DNA from: Paraflavitalea devenefica
Lineage (GTDB): Bacteria > Bacteroidota > Bacteroidia > Chitinophagales > Chitinophagaceae
Assembly (NCBI RefSeq): GCF_011759375.1
Contig: NZ_JAARML010000001.1
Span: 2,232,001-2,296,000, forward strand
Length of the DNA: 64,000 nt
Direction of reading: 5' to 3'
In this document: positions 8,585 through 17,159 of the stretch, piece after piece
How positions within the stretch are numbered: position 1 is the stretch's first letter
Layout: each line of letters opens with the position of its first letter
Notes under the pieces: model-generated
The model's input: the letters and a program-made list of their open reading frames with translations, nothing else
What the model was told of the DNA's origin: nothing
Database searches by the model: none
Made by a program: the position numbers and the translations under genes

Positions 8585-8614
8585 CCGCAGTGTCTCCCGC
8601 AGGGGACGCTGCGG
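8585..8614. repeat. GC-rich stem-loop, related to the one at 19819-19869
   Basis: CCGCAGTGTC pairs with GACGCTGCGG (one G-T pair), and the stem extends inward by CCC/GGG past a bulged T to a GCA loop. The outer arms resemble those of the hairpin at 19819-19869 (CCGCGGAGTCTCCC and GACTCTGCGG), suggesting a dispersed intergenic repeat family. Confidence 0.55.
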
Positions 8615-8621
8615 AGAATAG

Positions 8622-9371
8622 CTACATCAACAAACTCATCAACTCTTCCCTTCTGCTTTTAGACACCGGTATCTTCATTTTATTCTCCATCACCAGGTAA
8701 CCGCCATCCCCACGGATAAACTCACGCACCTGGTTTAAGTTCACCAGGTAAGAATTATGCGCCCGGAAGAAATGATAAGGCGACAGCATGTCCTCAAAAT
8801 CCTTCAGGATGCGAGAGATCACTTTCTTCCGGTTATCGGTCAGGTATATCGTGGTATAATTGCTGCTGGCTTCACAGCAGATGATCACCTGCGGGTCTAC
8901 AAACTCAATGCTTTCTTTGGAAGCGAGCGCAATGCGGCCCATCCTGCCTTTTTTTTCCGCCTGGATATTATTTAACAATACATCCATTTGTTCCGGTGGT
9001 ATCCGGCGTTGTGTCTTGCGTTGGTGTTTTTCAATGGCTTCTTTCAGTTCTTTATTCTGCACCGGCTTCAGCAGGTAGTCGAGTGCGCTGAACTTAACGG
9101 CCTGAATGCCGAAATTGTCATAGGCAGTAGTAAAGATCACGTCAAACTCAATGTCCCTGCCCAGTTCTTCCAGCACATCAAACCCATTGAGCATGGGCAT
9201 TTCGATATCGAGGAAGAGCAGGTCGGGGGCATTTTGTTTCAGCCAGGCTACACCTTCTGCCGGCTTTTCAAAAGAAGCCACCACCGATACCTCGGGACAA
9301 TAATTTTCCAGCTTCCACTTCAGCGTTTCAATGCTGTGGTGCTCATCGTCAATAATTACTGCTTTGATCAT
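8622..9371 (-). CDS. LytTR-family response regulator
   Basis: The 249-residue protein has an N-terminal receiver domain (acidic pocket IIDDEHH, phospho-acceptor Asp55 in LFLDIEMP, conserved TTAYDN and the Lys in YLLKPV). The C-terminal LytTR DNA-binding domain spans about residues 140-249 (EASSNYTTIYLTDNRKKVIS, FFRAHNSYLVNL). It follows the sensor kinase gene by 27 bp and is surely its partner. Target genes are unknown. LytTR proteins usually bind direct repeats, so the tandem decamers described in this window are possible but unproven targets. Confidence 0.93.
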   Translation of the reverse strand: MIKAVIIDDEHHSIETLKWKLENYCPEVSVVASFEKPAEGVAWLKQNAPDLLFLDIEMPMLNGFDVLEELGRDIEFDVIFTTAYDNFGIQAVKFSALDYLLKPVQNKELKEAIEKHQRKTQRRIPPEQMDVLLNNIQAEKKGRMGRIALASKESIEFVDPQVIICCEASSNYTTIYLTDNRKKVISRILKDFEDMLSPYHFFRAHNSYLVNLNQVREFIRGDGGYLVMENKMKIPVSKSRREELMSLLM

Positions 9372-9398
9372 AAAAAATGCTTTGAGAATATAGAATTA

Positions 9399-12300
9399 TC
9401 ATACCGGTATCACCAACTCCACCCTCGTCCCCGCTGCTCCACCTTCCGCATCTACCAGGTCCGTAATCGTTACACACGTATTAATATTATACAACTTATT
9501 AATAATCTCCAGCCTGTCGCGCGTGATCTGCATGCCCATCGACCTTTTCTTGCCGGCAAACTTATAGGCCCGTTGTGCCTGCGCTTTCGCCCGGCCAATG
9601 CCATTATCCTGTATCACACAGAACAGGTTATTGTCGCGTTCCTCGATCAGCAGTTCCACCTTTCTTTCCGTGCCATCCTGTTTATGCATCAATCCGTGCC
9701 AGATGGCATTTTCCACATACGGCTGTATCAGCATGGGCGGTATCACAATCGAGCCGGTATCGGTTTGGGTCACCACGTTTATTTCGTAGCGGAACTGGTC
9801 CCGGAAACGCAAGCCTTCCATCTGCAGGTACAGGTCCAGCGTTTCCAGCTCATCTTTCAAACTGATATAATTGGAACGCGAATGCTGCAGGATCAGCCGC
9901 ATCAATCGCGCAAAGCTGTTCAGGTACTCAGAAGCCTTCTTCGATTCGTTTTTGATAATATAGCTGTCAATGGAATTAAGGCTGTTGAACAGGAAGTGCG
10001 GGTTCATCTGCGCCAGCAGGGCACTCATTTCCACATTGGCCAGTTTCTTTTCATATTGGGATTTCAGTTGCGCCTTCTTCCTGATCTGTTTGATCCGGAA
10101 CCGGTACAGCCAATACACGATAGCAGCCACCACTACAAGCGCCGCGATCCGGAACCACCAGGTTTGCCACCAGGGAGTGGCCACGTGTACAAAGAGCTGC
10201 AGCATTTTCTCATTCCATACACCCTCGTTATTGGCTGCCTGCAACTGGAAAATGTAGTCTCCTGGCGGCACGTTGGTATAGTTGGCGGTATTCTTGCCGG
10301 TTACTTCCTTCCAGTCATCAAAGCGCTGCAGCCGGTAACGGAAGCGCACTTCATTGGCCAGTGTATAGGCCTGCGCCGAAAATCCAATAGTAAAGAAGTT
10401 GCGGTTATAGGACAGGTTAAGGGTAGTATCGTTAAACACTGCGGGAAAAGCGGCCGGCTGGTTGAGCACCTGGAGTTCACTGATATAAGGCGCGGGCAGC
10501 TCTTCATTGCGTTTGAAGGTGGAAGGATTGGCTAGCACAATATCAGCGCGGCCTCCAAACACCATGTCGCCGGAGGGCAGGAAAGAAAAATGGTAAAAGT
10601 CAACTTCCCGCAAGCCGTATTGAAAGTTGAACGTGGAAAGGCTGGTATCAGTAGCATTGATACGTATCAGTAACTTATCGGTATATCCCCATACATGGCC
10701 CTGGCGATCTGTGGCCAGCGTGTATATCTTCCCTTCAATCTTTTTATCCGGCAGCCAGGTCTTTGATACAATGCCTTTTTCCGGCGCCTGCACCTGTGCA
10801 AAGCCCAGCCATCCTTCATTATTGCTCACCCATATCCGCCCGGCTTTGTCTTCTGCAAATGAGTTTACATAGGACAAGCTTGTTGACCGGTTGTGCGAAT
10901 AAATAAAATTGGCAATGCTATCTTTTTCGGCGAGGTACACCCCAAATCCGTTATAACGGGCAAACCACACATTGTTATGGCTGTCTACAAACAGGTTCGC
11001 CACTCTTACAGAAGGCATAGAAGTATCATAGGCCCAGATCTGCTTGCTATAATTGCGGTATTGACCGGTACGGTAGTCCCAGCAAATGAGCCCATCCAGG
11101 TCAGCCGCCAGCCACAAACGCCCCCGTTTATCTAGCTGCATATCGTACCACCTGTTGAACTGTGTAGGCGGTGGCTTCATCGCCCGCAGTTGCCGGGTGC
11201 TTACCTGGTAAGTGAACAATCCCTGTTCCGATGAAATGGCCAGCCTGCCGTCGGGCAACGGCACCAGGCCGCGTACTTCCAGTTTTTTATAAGGCGCTGG
11301 TGCATTCAATGGCATCTTTGTCCAGGTGCTGTTTAGTTTATCAAAAACGTACAGCCCGTTGGCCTGTATAGGACATACCGTGATCATCCTGCCGGTGGAG
11401 TCGCTGATGATATGCCGGTTAAAAGCCCAATCGCGTCCGTATAAGGCTTCGAAAGAAAAACTGGTGAATTGCTGCATGGCCGGATCAAAAAGCTGGATGC
11501 CATTGATATTGCCATACCATATCCTGTTGTGCTCGTCAATACAATGCACGCCATAAAAAAGATTTTCCGGAATGTTATTGAGCCTGGACCATACAATGTC
11601 TTTCAGGCGGGTATCATAGATCACCAGGCCGTCCAGCGTAGTGATCCACAATTCATGATCGTTTTTACGAAGGATGCTGGCAATCGGGGTTTTCAGTACC
11701 CGTCCCCAGCGATGGCTCACCGGCAGCGGACGTAAAGTTTGCGCAGCAGGATCGAAAACATGCATGCCTGCCGACCATCCGCCTACATACAGCAGCCCAT
11801 CAGTGTGGTGGTACAGCCTGCGAAAGGCATTCACGGCTACCTGGTAATCTTTATCTTTTTGCGGAAAGACATGCCATTTAACGGCGCCGGTAAACTTATT
11901 AATTTCCTGCAGGCCACCTACTGTTCCTGCCCATATAATGGAATCATTGTTGTTGCAGGGCTCTATGCTCAGTACAGAGCTGTTGGAGCCCAGCAAGGGT
12001 ACTACCTGCGGATAGGCTGCAGGCGAGCCGGTATAATGTCTGAAATTATCTGTTGCCTTGTCATAAGCCCATACGCCAAAAGTGCGGGTGCCCACCCATA
12101 TTACCCCGGCAGCATCCTGCCTGATCACATGAACGGCATAATTCAGGTCCCGGGTAAGACTATCCATTTTGCCCGTTTCTCCCAACTGGTAATGCCTGAA
12201 TTGCCCGCTGCTGATATTGAGCACGGATATGCCCTGGTTGGTACCTATCCATATCTCCCGCTTAAGGGGTAAAATAGCATTCACGGTATTATCAAACAGG

Positions 12301-12554
12301 GAATAGCGCAGGTCATTGCCCTGCCGGTATACCTTGAACTGCTGCCCGTCGAACCGGCACAGCCCTTCCCGGGTGCCTGCCCAGATAAAACCGTCCGGCC
12401 CCTTCTGGGTCAGGTATACATGGTTGGCCGGCAGCCCCTGTTCTTTATTTAAGTAAATGGCTTTGTCGAAGTTATATTGAGCCCCTGCCCCATACGGAAG
12501 CCAACAGCAGGTCACTGCCAGGAAGATTAGCTGAATGGTTGGCAACAACTTCAT
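9399..12554 (-). CDS. Two-component sensor: reg_prop beta-propeller plus LytS-type histidine kinase
   Basis: The 1051-residue membrane protein has a signal peptide. A long periplasmic region of reg_prop-type propeller repeats follows (for example GFIWAGTREGLCRFDG, RIWVSNNEGWLGF), then a Y_Y_Y-like domain (FRYRLQRFDDWKEV ... YTNVPPGDYIFQLQAANNEG). One transmembrane helix (about 770-790) leads to the kinase core with LLAQMNPHFLFNSLNSI, whose His is the phospho-acceptor, and an HATPase domain with DNGIGRAKAQ. This architecture is typical of Bacteroidota polysaccharide or stress sensors. It is transcribed with the LytTR regulator. It lacks a receiver or AraC domain, so it is not a one-protein HTCS. 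Confidence 0.92.
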   Translation of the reverse strand: MKLLPTIQLIFLAVTCCWLPYGAGAQYNFDKAIYLNKEQGLPANHVYLTQKGPDGFIWAGTREGLCRFDGQQFKVYRQGNDLRYSLFDNTVNAILPLKREIWIGTNQGISVLNISSGQFRHYQLGETGKMDSLTRDLNYAVHVIRQDAAGVIWVGTRTFGVWAYDKATDNFRHYTGSPAAYPQVVPLLGSNSSVLSIEPCNNNDSIIWAGTVGGLQEINKFTGAVKWHVFPQKDKDYQVAVNAFRRLYHHTDGLLYVGGWSAGMHVFDPAAQTLRPLPVSHRWGRVLKTPIASILRKNDHELWITTLDGLVIYDTRLKDIVWSRLNNIPENLFYGVHCIDEHNRIWYGNINGIQLFDPAMQQFTSFSFEALYGRDWAFNRHIISDSTGRMITVCPIQANGLYVFDKLNSTWTKMPLNAPAPYKKLEVRGLVPLPDGRLAISSEQGLFTYQVSTRQLRAMKPPPTQFNRWYDMQLDKRGRLWLAADLDGLICWDYRTGQYRNYSKQIWAYDTSMPSVRVANLFVDSHNNVWFARYNGFGVYLAEKDSIANFIYSHNRSTSLSYVNSFAEDKAGRIWVSNNEGWLGFAQVQAPEKGIVSKTWLPDKKIEGKIYTLATDRQGHVWGYTDKLLIRINATDTSLSTFNFQYGLREVDFYHFSFLPSGDMVFGGRADIVLANPSTFKRNEELPAPYISELQVLNQPAAFPAVFNDTTLNLSYNRNFFTIGFSAQAYTLANEVRFRYRLQRFDDWKEVTGKNTANYTNVPPGDYIFQLQAANNEGVWNEKMLQLFVHVATPWWQTWWFRIAALVVVAAIVYWLYRFRIKQIRKKAQLKSQYEKKLANVEMSALLAQMNPHFLFNSLNSIDSYIIKNESKKASEYLNSFARLMRLILQHSRSNYISLKDELETLDLYLQMEGLRFRDQFRYEINVVTQTDTGSIVIPPMLIQPYVENAIWHGLMHKQDGTERKVELLIEERDNNLFCVIQDNGIGRAKAQAQRAYKFAGKKRSMGMQITRDRLEIINKLYNINTCVTITDLVDAEGGAAGTRVELVIPV

Positions 12555-12719
12555 GAATGAATGGGCCTGGGTTTATTGGTATGTAAATAGACCTTTTTTC
12601 CCGGAATTAAAGAGGGTATCCTGATTCAATGGCCTCATTTCCTGTGTAAAAGCCACTTTATATTGAGCCGCCTGGTCCATTCGTAGGGTATTTCCCTGGT
12701 ATGCTCACAGGGCAATTCT

Positions 12720-12820
12720 CTCAAAAAATTACGGGTATTACGCAGGATGCAGGGCCTTCTGCTAAGGTACGCTTCTATTGGCTCCTGTTCTGTGCTAATC
12801 TTGCCGGGCGGGATAAAAAT
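12720..12820. repeat. Upstream repeat, copy 1 (second copy at 16323-16421)
   Basis: The first 85 positions match copy 2 with 6 mismatches, including a 36-bp identical block (12730-12765). The tail differs by a 2-bp gap. Both copies are in the same orientation, 66-68 bp upstream of a rightward gene start. It occupies part of the 333-bp gap between the sensor kinase gene and the hydrolase gene at 12888. The remainder of that gap holds a likely -7 box and no gene. Confidence 0.75.
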
Positions 12821-12852
12821 CCTGCGTTTATTCATTATTCAGCCCGTGCTCT

Positions 12853-12860
12853 TATATTTG
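12853..12860 (+). promoter_or_regulatory. Candidate -7 box upstream of the CocE-like gene
   Basis: TATATTTG fully matches TAnnTTTG and lies 27 bp before the ATG at 12888. No clear -33 TTG was seen. Confidence 0.5.
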
Positions 12861-12887
12861 ATTGTATTTTCCATTAACCACATCCAT

Positions 12888-15248
12888 ATGCGCTGTATCA
12901 TCCTTATTTGCCTTTGTAAGGCAGCCCTTATCTCGTCGTTTGCACAAAAACCTACGCTTCCACAGGATTATTTCATCAGTAAGATCTATACGATCAACCC
13001 GGTATTGGATATCAATGATACCAGTGCTGTACGCAAAGAGATCACCAGGCTGGCTGATAGTTTGTATCTTTTTTGTAAACATGCCGGCGAAGATTTCATA
13101 ATCAATGATTCTGCCTTACGTCGCGATCCGGCCATTGGCATTGCCGCCACCGCTATTTACCGCGCACAATACAAAGAAGCCTACGACTCCCTGCTGTCCT
13201 ATACAAAGGCGCTTTATACGCCTTCCACTGTCAATGGCATTCACTTCCTCCTGGAGCTGCAAATAATGGCTCATCTCACTGCCGATGCAGCAGAGGGTAT
13301 TGTGCAGGCGGTGAATAAAAAGGTAGCTGCTATCAATAAAGATTTTCAGAAGGACAATGTAAATACCTGGAAGGGTATTTTTCATCCGGATTATATTAAA
13401 GTGTTTGACAAAGCTATTGTTACTACGCTACAGCAAGCCAAAGGTGCAGCCAATAACCAGATTGAGTACAGCAATGTGCTTTATATAGTGCGTTGCCTGG
13501 CACTGCGCGACTTCCTGTTGCAGCAGCATGCCCTGCTGCAACGGACATTGTATGCCCTTGATCCATCAAAGGTGGAGAAAATGGAGGTGAAGATACCATT
13601 GCGCAATGGCGCGAAACTGAGCGCCTTGTTGTTCCGGGATGTGAATACAAAAGAAAAACTGCCTGCTATTGTCAGCCAGAGCCCCTATCCTTCAGGCGGT
13701 GAAGCCACCAGGGGGAATATATTCGGCGCTTATGGCTATATCTATTTGTATGTGGATAGCCGTGGCCGCCGCCAATCGGAAGGAGACTTCTTCCCTTATG
13801 AAAATGACGCGCAGGATTTTTATGATATTATCGACTGGATCAGCAAACAGCCCTGGTGCAATGGCAAGGTGGCTACTACCGGCGGCTCCTATCTTGGCTT
13901 TACCCAATGGCAGGCCATCCGTAAAAAGTACAGGCATCCGGCCCTCAAGGCCATCAATCCGATGGTGGCCGTAGGTTTTGGTGTTGACTTCCCGCGCTGG
14001 AGCAACATGTTTTATCCCTATATCCTGCAATGGGCTACTTATGTGAGCGGCAAAGAGTTGAACAGCGCCTTATTCAGTGATTATAGTTTCTGGAGGAACA
14101 AGGGACTGGAATTGTACCGCAGGCATATTCCTTTCTCCAAACTGGATTCCCTCGCAGGACTGCCCAATCCTTTTTTTCAGAAATGGGTAAGCCATCCTGA
14201 TCTTGACAGTTACTGGAAGGATATCCTCCCTGCCAAAGAAGACTATGCGGCCCTGGATATACCGGTGCTTTCTATTACCGGTTATTTTGACGGCGATCAG
14301 GCAGGGGCCTTGTATTACTACAATAACCATCACAGGTATGGTGGTGCAGCCGCTCAAAAGAACCATTACCTGCTGATTGGTCCTTATGACCATGGGGGCG
14401 CCCAATGGAATCCTGCTCCGAGCCAGCAGGGCATTCTCATTGAAAAAGAAGCCCAGGTACCCATTTATAAATATGTGATTGCCTGGTTCGACTGGACACT
14501 GAAAGGAAAGGCAAAGCCGGCCTGGATAAAAGACAAGATCACTTACTTTGCTACCGGTACGGGACAGTGGAAGGGTGCCAGCTCTTTTGAGGCCGCCACT
14601 GCCGATACCCTGAAGTTCTACCTGCACAAAACGCCGGTAGCCACTGAAAAAAGAAGAACGATCTACCAGTTGCAGGCGAGGCCTGTCGCTGTGCAACAAA
14701 GCCTGGAGTACCAGCATAACATCACCGAAGCGATTGACTCAGCATTTATCTATTATTCATCAGCACCAGACACTGATTCCTTTGAAATAGCCTCTCCTTA
14801 CAACCTGATGTTTGAAACAGCCCCGCTGGAGAAAGACATTATGCTGACGGACCGTGTTATGGCCGATCTGTATATTTCCTTGAATGTGCCTGATGCCGAC
14901 TTCTCGATTAATTTTTCTGAAGTAACACCAGAAGGGAAAGTCAAAGCTATTGGTAGTTCACTCCTGCGCTGCCGTTACCGGAAGGGGGGCGACAAGCCGG
15001 AACTGATGACACCTGGTAAGGTGGAGAAATTGTCTTTTAATGACGCTTTTATCTATATAAAGAAGATTGCTAAGGGCAGCAAACTGCGCATGGAATTTGA
15101 AAGCCTGAACCGCCCCTATTATGAAAAGAACTACGGTTTTGGCGGTGTGGTAGCCAATGAAATGACCAGCGAACCACGCATCATTAAAGCAACCATCCTG
15201 ATGAGCAGGGAATATCCTACCTGCATAAAAGTGCCCATAGGCAAATAA
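12888..15248 (+). CDS. Secreted CocE/NonD-type hydrolase (S15 X-Pro dipeptidyl-peptidase fold)
   Basis: Starting at the ATG at 12888 gives 786 residues with a signal peptide (MRCIILICLCKAALISSFAQ). An upstream ATG at 12747 would add 47 residues over the repeat and promoter and is unlikely. After about 290 residues of N-terminal helical domain comes the alpha/beta hydrolase core. It carries the Ser elbow TGGSYLGFTQW, the acid region ITGYFDGDQ and the His region GPYDHGGAQ. A C-terminal jelly-roll of the PepX_C type follows. The reaction would be hydrolysis of a peptide or ester substrate outside the inner membrane; the substrate is unknown. It is convergent with the MarR-GNAT gene, 20 bp away. 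Confidence 0.85.
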   Translation: MRCIILICLCKAALISSFAQKPTLPQDYFISKIYTINPVLDINDTSAVRKEITRLADSLYLFCKHAGEDFIINDSALRRDPAIGIAATAIYRAQYKEAYDSLLSYTKALYTPSTVNGIHFLLELQIMAHLTADAAEGIVQAVNKKVAAINKDFQKDNVNTWKGIFHPDYIKVFDKAIVTTLQQAKGAANNQIEYSNVLYIVRCLALRDFLLQQHALLQRTLYALDPSKVEKMEVKIPLRNGAKLSALLFRDVNTKEKLPAIVSQSPYPSGGEATRGNIFGAYGYIYLYVDSRGRRQSEGDFFPYENDAQDFYDIIDWISKQPWCNGKVATTGGSYLGFTQWQAIRKKYRHPALKAINPMVAVGFGVDFPRWSNMFYPYILQWATYVSGKELNSALFSDYSFWRNKGLELYRRHIPFSKLDSLAGLPNPFFQKWVSHPDLDSYWKDILPAKEDYAALDIPVLSITGYFDGDQAGALYYYNNHHRYGGAAAQKNHYLLIGPYDHGGAQWNPAPSQQGILIEKEAQVPIYKYVIAWFDWTLKGKAKPAWIKDKITYFATGTGQWKGASSFEAATADTLKFYLHKTPVATEKRRTIYQLQARPVAVQQSLEYQHNITEAIDSAFIYYSSAPDTDSFEIASPYNLMFETAPLEKDIMLTDRVMADLYISLNVPDADFSINFSEVTPEGKVKAIGSSLLRCRYRKGGDKPELMTPGKVEKLSFNDAFIYIKKIAKGSKLRMEFESLNRPYYEKNYGFGGVVANEMTSEPRIIKATILMSREYPTCIKVPIGK

Positions 15249-15268
15249 CAGCCTGGTGATGCCTGGGG

Positions 15269-16216
15269 TTATAAGGCAAGTTCCATCTGGATATTGCAGC
15301 GCTCGTAAGGGGTAGGACGGCCAGTCACTTTTTTAAACCCTAATTTGTGGTAAAGGCTGATGGCAGGCTTGAGGATCGTATTGCTTTCCAGGTAGATCAT
15401 AGTGGCTCCAAGTGACCGGGCCTTTTCTATGACTGCCTGGCCTAACAACCAGCCGATATTTTTGCCTTGTGCTTTGGGCGATACGGCCATTTTAGCCAAT
15501 TCATAATCATACTGCGGGTCGTTCATTTTAATCAATGCACAAACACCAACGGGCTCTTCGTTGTATAGGGCCACTACTATTTCACCACCCTTGTCTAAAA
15601 TATACTCCTTGGGATGGTCCAATGCTTTATGATCGGCTTCCTCCATTTTGAAATAAGTGGAGATCCATTCTTCATTGAGCTTTCTAAACGCCTCCGCATA
15701 TTTGGGCCTGTACGGAACGATCTTTACCAGCCTGCTTTCACGTTGTTTCCTTTCTTCCTGTACATAGCGCAACAGGCTTTTACGGCTCAACAAAAACTCC
15801 CATTCTTCAATGGCTTTCCAAAGGTCGTGCTGCGTATTATTCAATATCGTTTCCACGGCATTCGTCACATCTGTATACTGCTCCTGGATCTTTTCTGTCA
15901 GCTCTTTCCCTTTTTTCGACAGGCTGACCACATTCTTACGCCCGTCCTGCTTATCCTTCTTTTCTGTTAATAATCCTTTCTTAGACATTTCAGCAACGAT
16001 CTTACTAACAGAAGGATGGGAGTGTCCGATTTGCTGGGCAATCTCGGTGATCGTAAAGTTTCCCTGTGAGAGGGCGTGGAAAACAGGGAACCATTTCGGC
16101 TGTAACTCTATTTCATAGAGCTTGTAAATATCGGCAGCATCGGCTGTTATCCTGTCTGTAAGCAGGCGAAGCCGGCTACCAATGGCCATCTTACCGGTTT
16201 GATTGAAGAATTCCAT
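15269..16216 (-). CDS. MarR-type winged-helix / GNAT acetyltransferase fusion protein
   Basis: This 315-residue cytoplasmic protein has two domains. Residues 1 to about 145 are a MarR-type winged helix (FTITEIAQQIGHSHPSVSKI, then the wing region KKDKQDGRKNVVSLSKKG). Residues from about 160 are a GNAT acetyltransferase with the acetyl-CoA-binding region ELAKMAVSPKAQGKNIGWLL and the C-terminal LYHKLGFKKV. Such fusions are known in many bacteria; the acetylated substrate is unknown. A palindrome next to a -7 box in its own upstream region points to autoregulation. It stands alone as a leftward gene. Confidence 0.9.
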   Translation of the reverse strand: MEFFNQTGKMAIGSRLRLLTDRITADAADIYKLYEIELQPKWFPVFHALSQGNFTITEIAQQIGHSHPSVSKIVAEMSKKGLLTEKKDKQDGRKNVVSLSKKGKELTEKIQEQYTDVTNAVETILNNTQHDLWKAIEEWEFLLSRKSLLRYVQEERKQRESRLVKIVPYRPKYAEAFRKLNEEWISTYFKMEEADHKALDHPKEYILDKGGEIVVALYNEEPVGVCALIKMNDPQYDYELAKMAVSPKAQGKNIGWLLGQAVIEKARSLGATMIYLESNTILKPAISLYHKLGFKKVTGRPTPYERCNIQMELAL

Positions 16217-16231
16217 ATTAGTAGCTATTTA

Positions 16232-16245
16232 CGTAACTGGTTACG
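16232..16245. promoter_or_regulatory. Palindromic operator of the MarR-GNAT gene
   Basis: CGTAAC-TG-GTTACG has 6-bp perfect arms. It abuts the -7 box on the downstream side, 16 bp before the ATG at 16216, so a bound dimer would cover the transcription start. The adjoining protein has a MarR DNA-binding domain, which fits an autorepressor site. Confidence 0.65.
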
Positions 16246-16253
16246 CAAATATA
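16246..16253 (-). promoter_or_regulatory. -7 box of the MarR-GNAT gene
   Basis: The minus strand reads TATATTTG, a full match to TAnnTTTG, directly adjacent to the palindrome at 16232-16245. Confidence 0.55.
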
Positions 16254-16322
16254 AGTATTTTGGATTAGTTGGAATAAAATATTCATGAACGGGTAATTAT
16301 TTTAATGCCGGGCATCAATCCC

Positions 16323-16421
16323 CTCAAAAAGCTACGGGTATTACGCAGGATGCAGGGCCTTCTGCTAATGTGCGCATCTATTCGCTCCTGTTCTGTGCTA
16401 ATCTTGCAGTGCGATAAAAAT
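16323..16421. repeat. Upstream repeat, copy 2 (first copy at 12720-12820)
   Basis: 79 of the first 85 positions are identical to copy 1. It ends 65 bp before the ATG at 16487, almost the same distance as copy 1 from its gene. It carries the near-palindromic GCAGGGCCTTCTGC. Confidence 0.75.
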
Positions 16422-16486
16422 ACCCCCTGTTATCAATTATCATCATTAACCATACCGTCAATAAGCGGTATAAATTTTTATTAGCC

Positions 16487-17044
16487 ATGAAAAAGTGTGT
16501 TTTTGCCATCGTGTTTTTATTGGTAGCCTTTGCCGTAAAGGCATCTCCTGTTAATCATTCCGGACCTGTCCGCTGCCCGGCGGTCGATACCAGTATGGCC
16601 GTTCCTGCTGTTGCCTGGCCCGAATTAAAGGAACTGGAAATAAGGACTTTCGGGGATATTATTGTAGACGCCAATGTCATCGTGGTATTGGTGGAAGACA
16701 GCGGTAATATCCTGCGTATGGAAGGTGACCCGGGTTTCCTGCAATACGTGCAGGTAAAGGAACAGGGCGGAAGATTGAAGATCAGCTCGCCACGCAAAGG
16801 GCCAAAAGTGAAAGGGCATGTATGGGTGCCGGTAAAGGGACTGAAAACCCTGCGCCTGGGCAACAATGCCGTGGTACGTTCCACTACTGTGCTCAATTCA
16901 CCCGAATTGGATATTGAGCTGGATGGCGCCTGCAATGTACGCTTAATGACCACCGGGGTTATTAACATCATTGAGAATGAGGAGATGGAATTTAACTACC
17001 AGAAGAATACTATCCTTAATGTAACACGGGGACCATTGCGCTGA
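16487..17044 (+). CDS. Secreted DUF2807 / GIN-domain-like protein
   Basis: The 185-residue protein has a signal peptide (MKKCVFAIVFLLVAFAVKAS). The rest is a beta-rich domain with the rhythm of DUF2807, the putative autotransporter adhesin head GIN domain: LKELEIRTFGDIIVDANVIV, then LRMEGDPGFLQYVQV and GGRLKISSPRK. It is shorter than usual family members, covering only part of the repeated beta-helix. Function is unknown; the family is thought to lie at the cell envelope. A strong terminator follows directly. Its upstream region contains copy 2 of the repeat at 12720. Confidence 0.6.
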   Translation: MKKCVFAIVFLLVAFAVKASPVNHSGPVRCPAVDTSMAVPAVAWPELKELEIRTFGDIIVDANVIVVLVEDSGNILRMEGDPGFLQYVQVKEQGGRLKISSPRKGPKVKGHVWVPVKGLKTLRLGNNAVVRSTTVLNSPELDIELDGACNVRLMTTGVINIIENEEMEFNYQKNTILNVTRGPLR

Positions 17045-17048
17045 CCGT

Positions 17049-17090
17049 AAAAACAGGTGGCGCCTGCTTAAACAGGTGTCACCTGTTTTT
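17049..17090 (+). terminator. Strong intrinsic terminator after the DUF2807-like gene
   Basis: An 18-bp stem (two G-T pairs) closes on CTTAAA and ends in five Ts: AAAAACAGGTGGCGCCTG with CAGGTGTCACCTGTTTTT. It begins 4 bp after the stop codon. Confidence 0.85.
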
Positions 17091-17159
17091 AGCTTTCTTT
17101 CACTGCCTTCTCTGCACGCACTCACATAAACCAATTACTCATCCAGAACCTCCCTTAGT

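Noticed and set aside
8988..10535. 515-residue plus-strand open frame
   Set aside because: It is antisense to the sensor kinase gene, whose domains are clear. The translated sequence has no recognisable domain and shadow-type composition.
12635..12835. 66-residue minus-strand frame over the repeat at 12720, with a similar translated stretch in the copy at 16323
   Set aside because: The two copies give similar peptides, but all five codons that differ are non-synonymous and none is silent. That argues against selection on a protein. DNA-level conservation explains it better.
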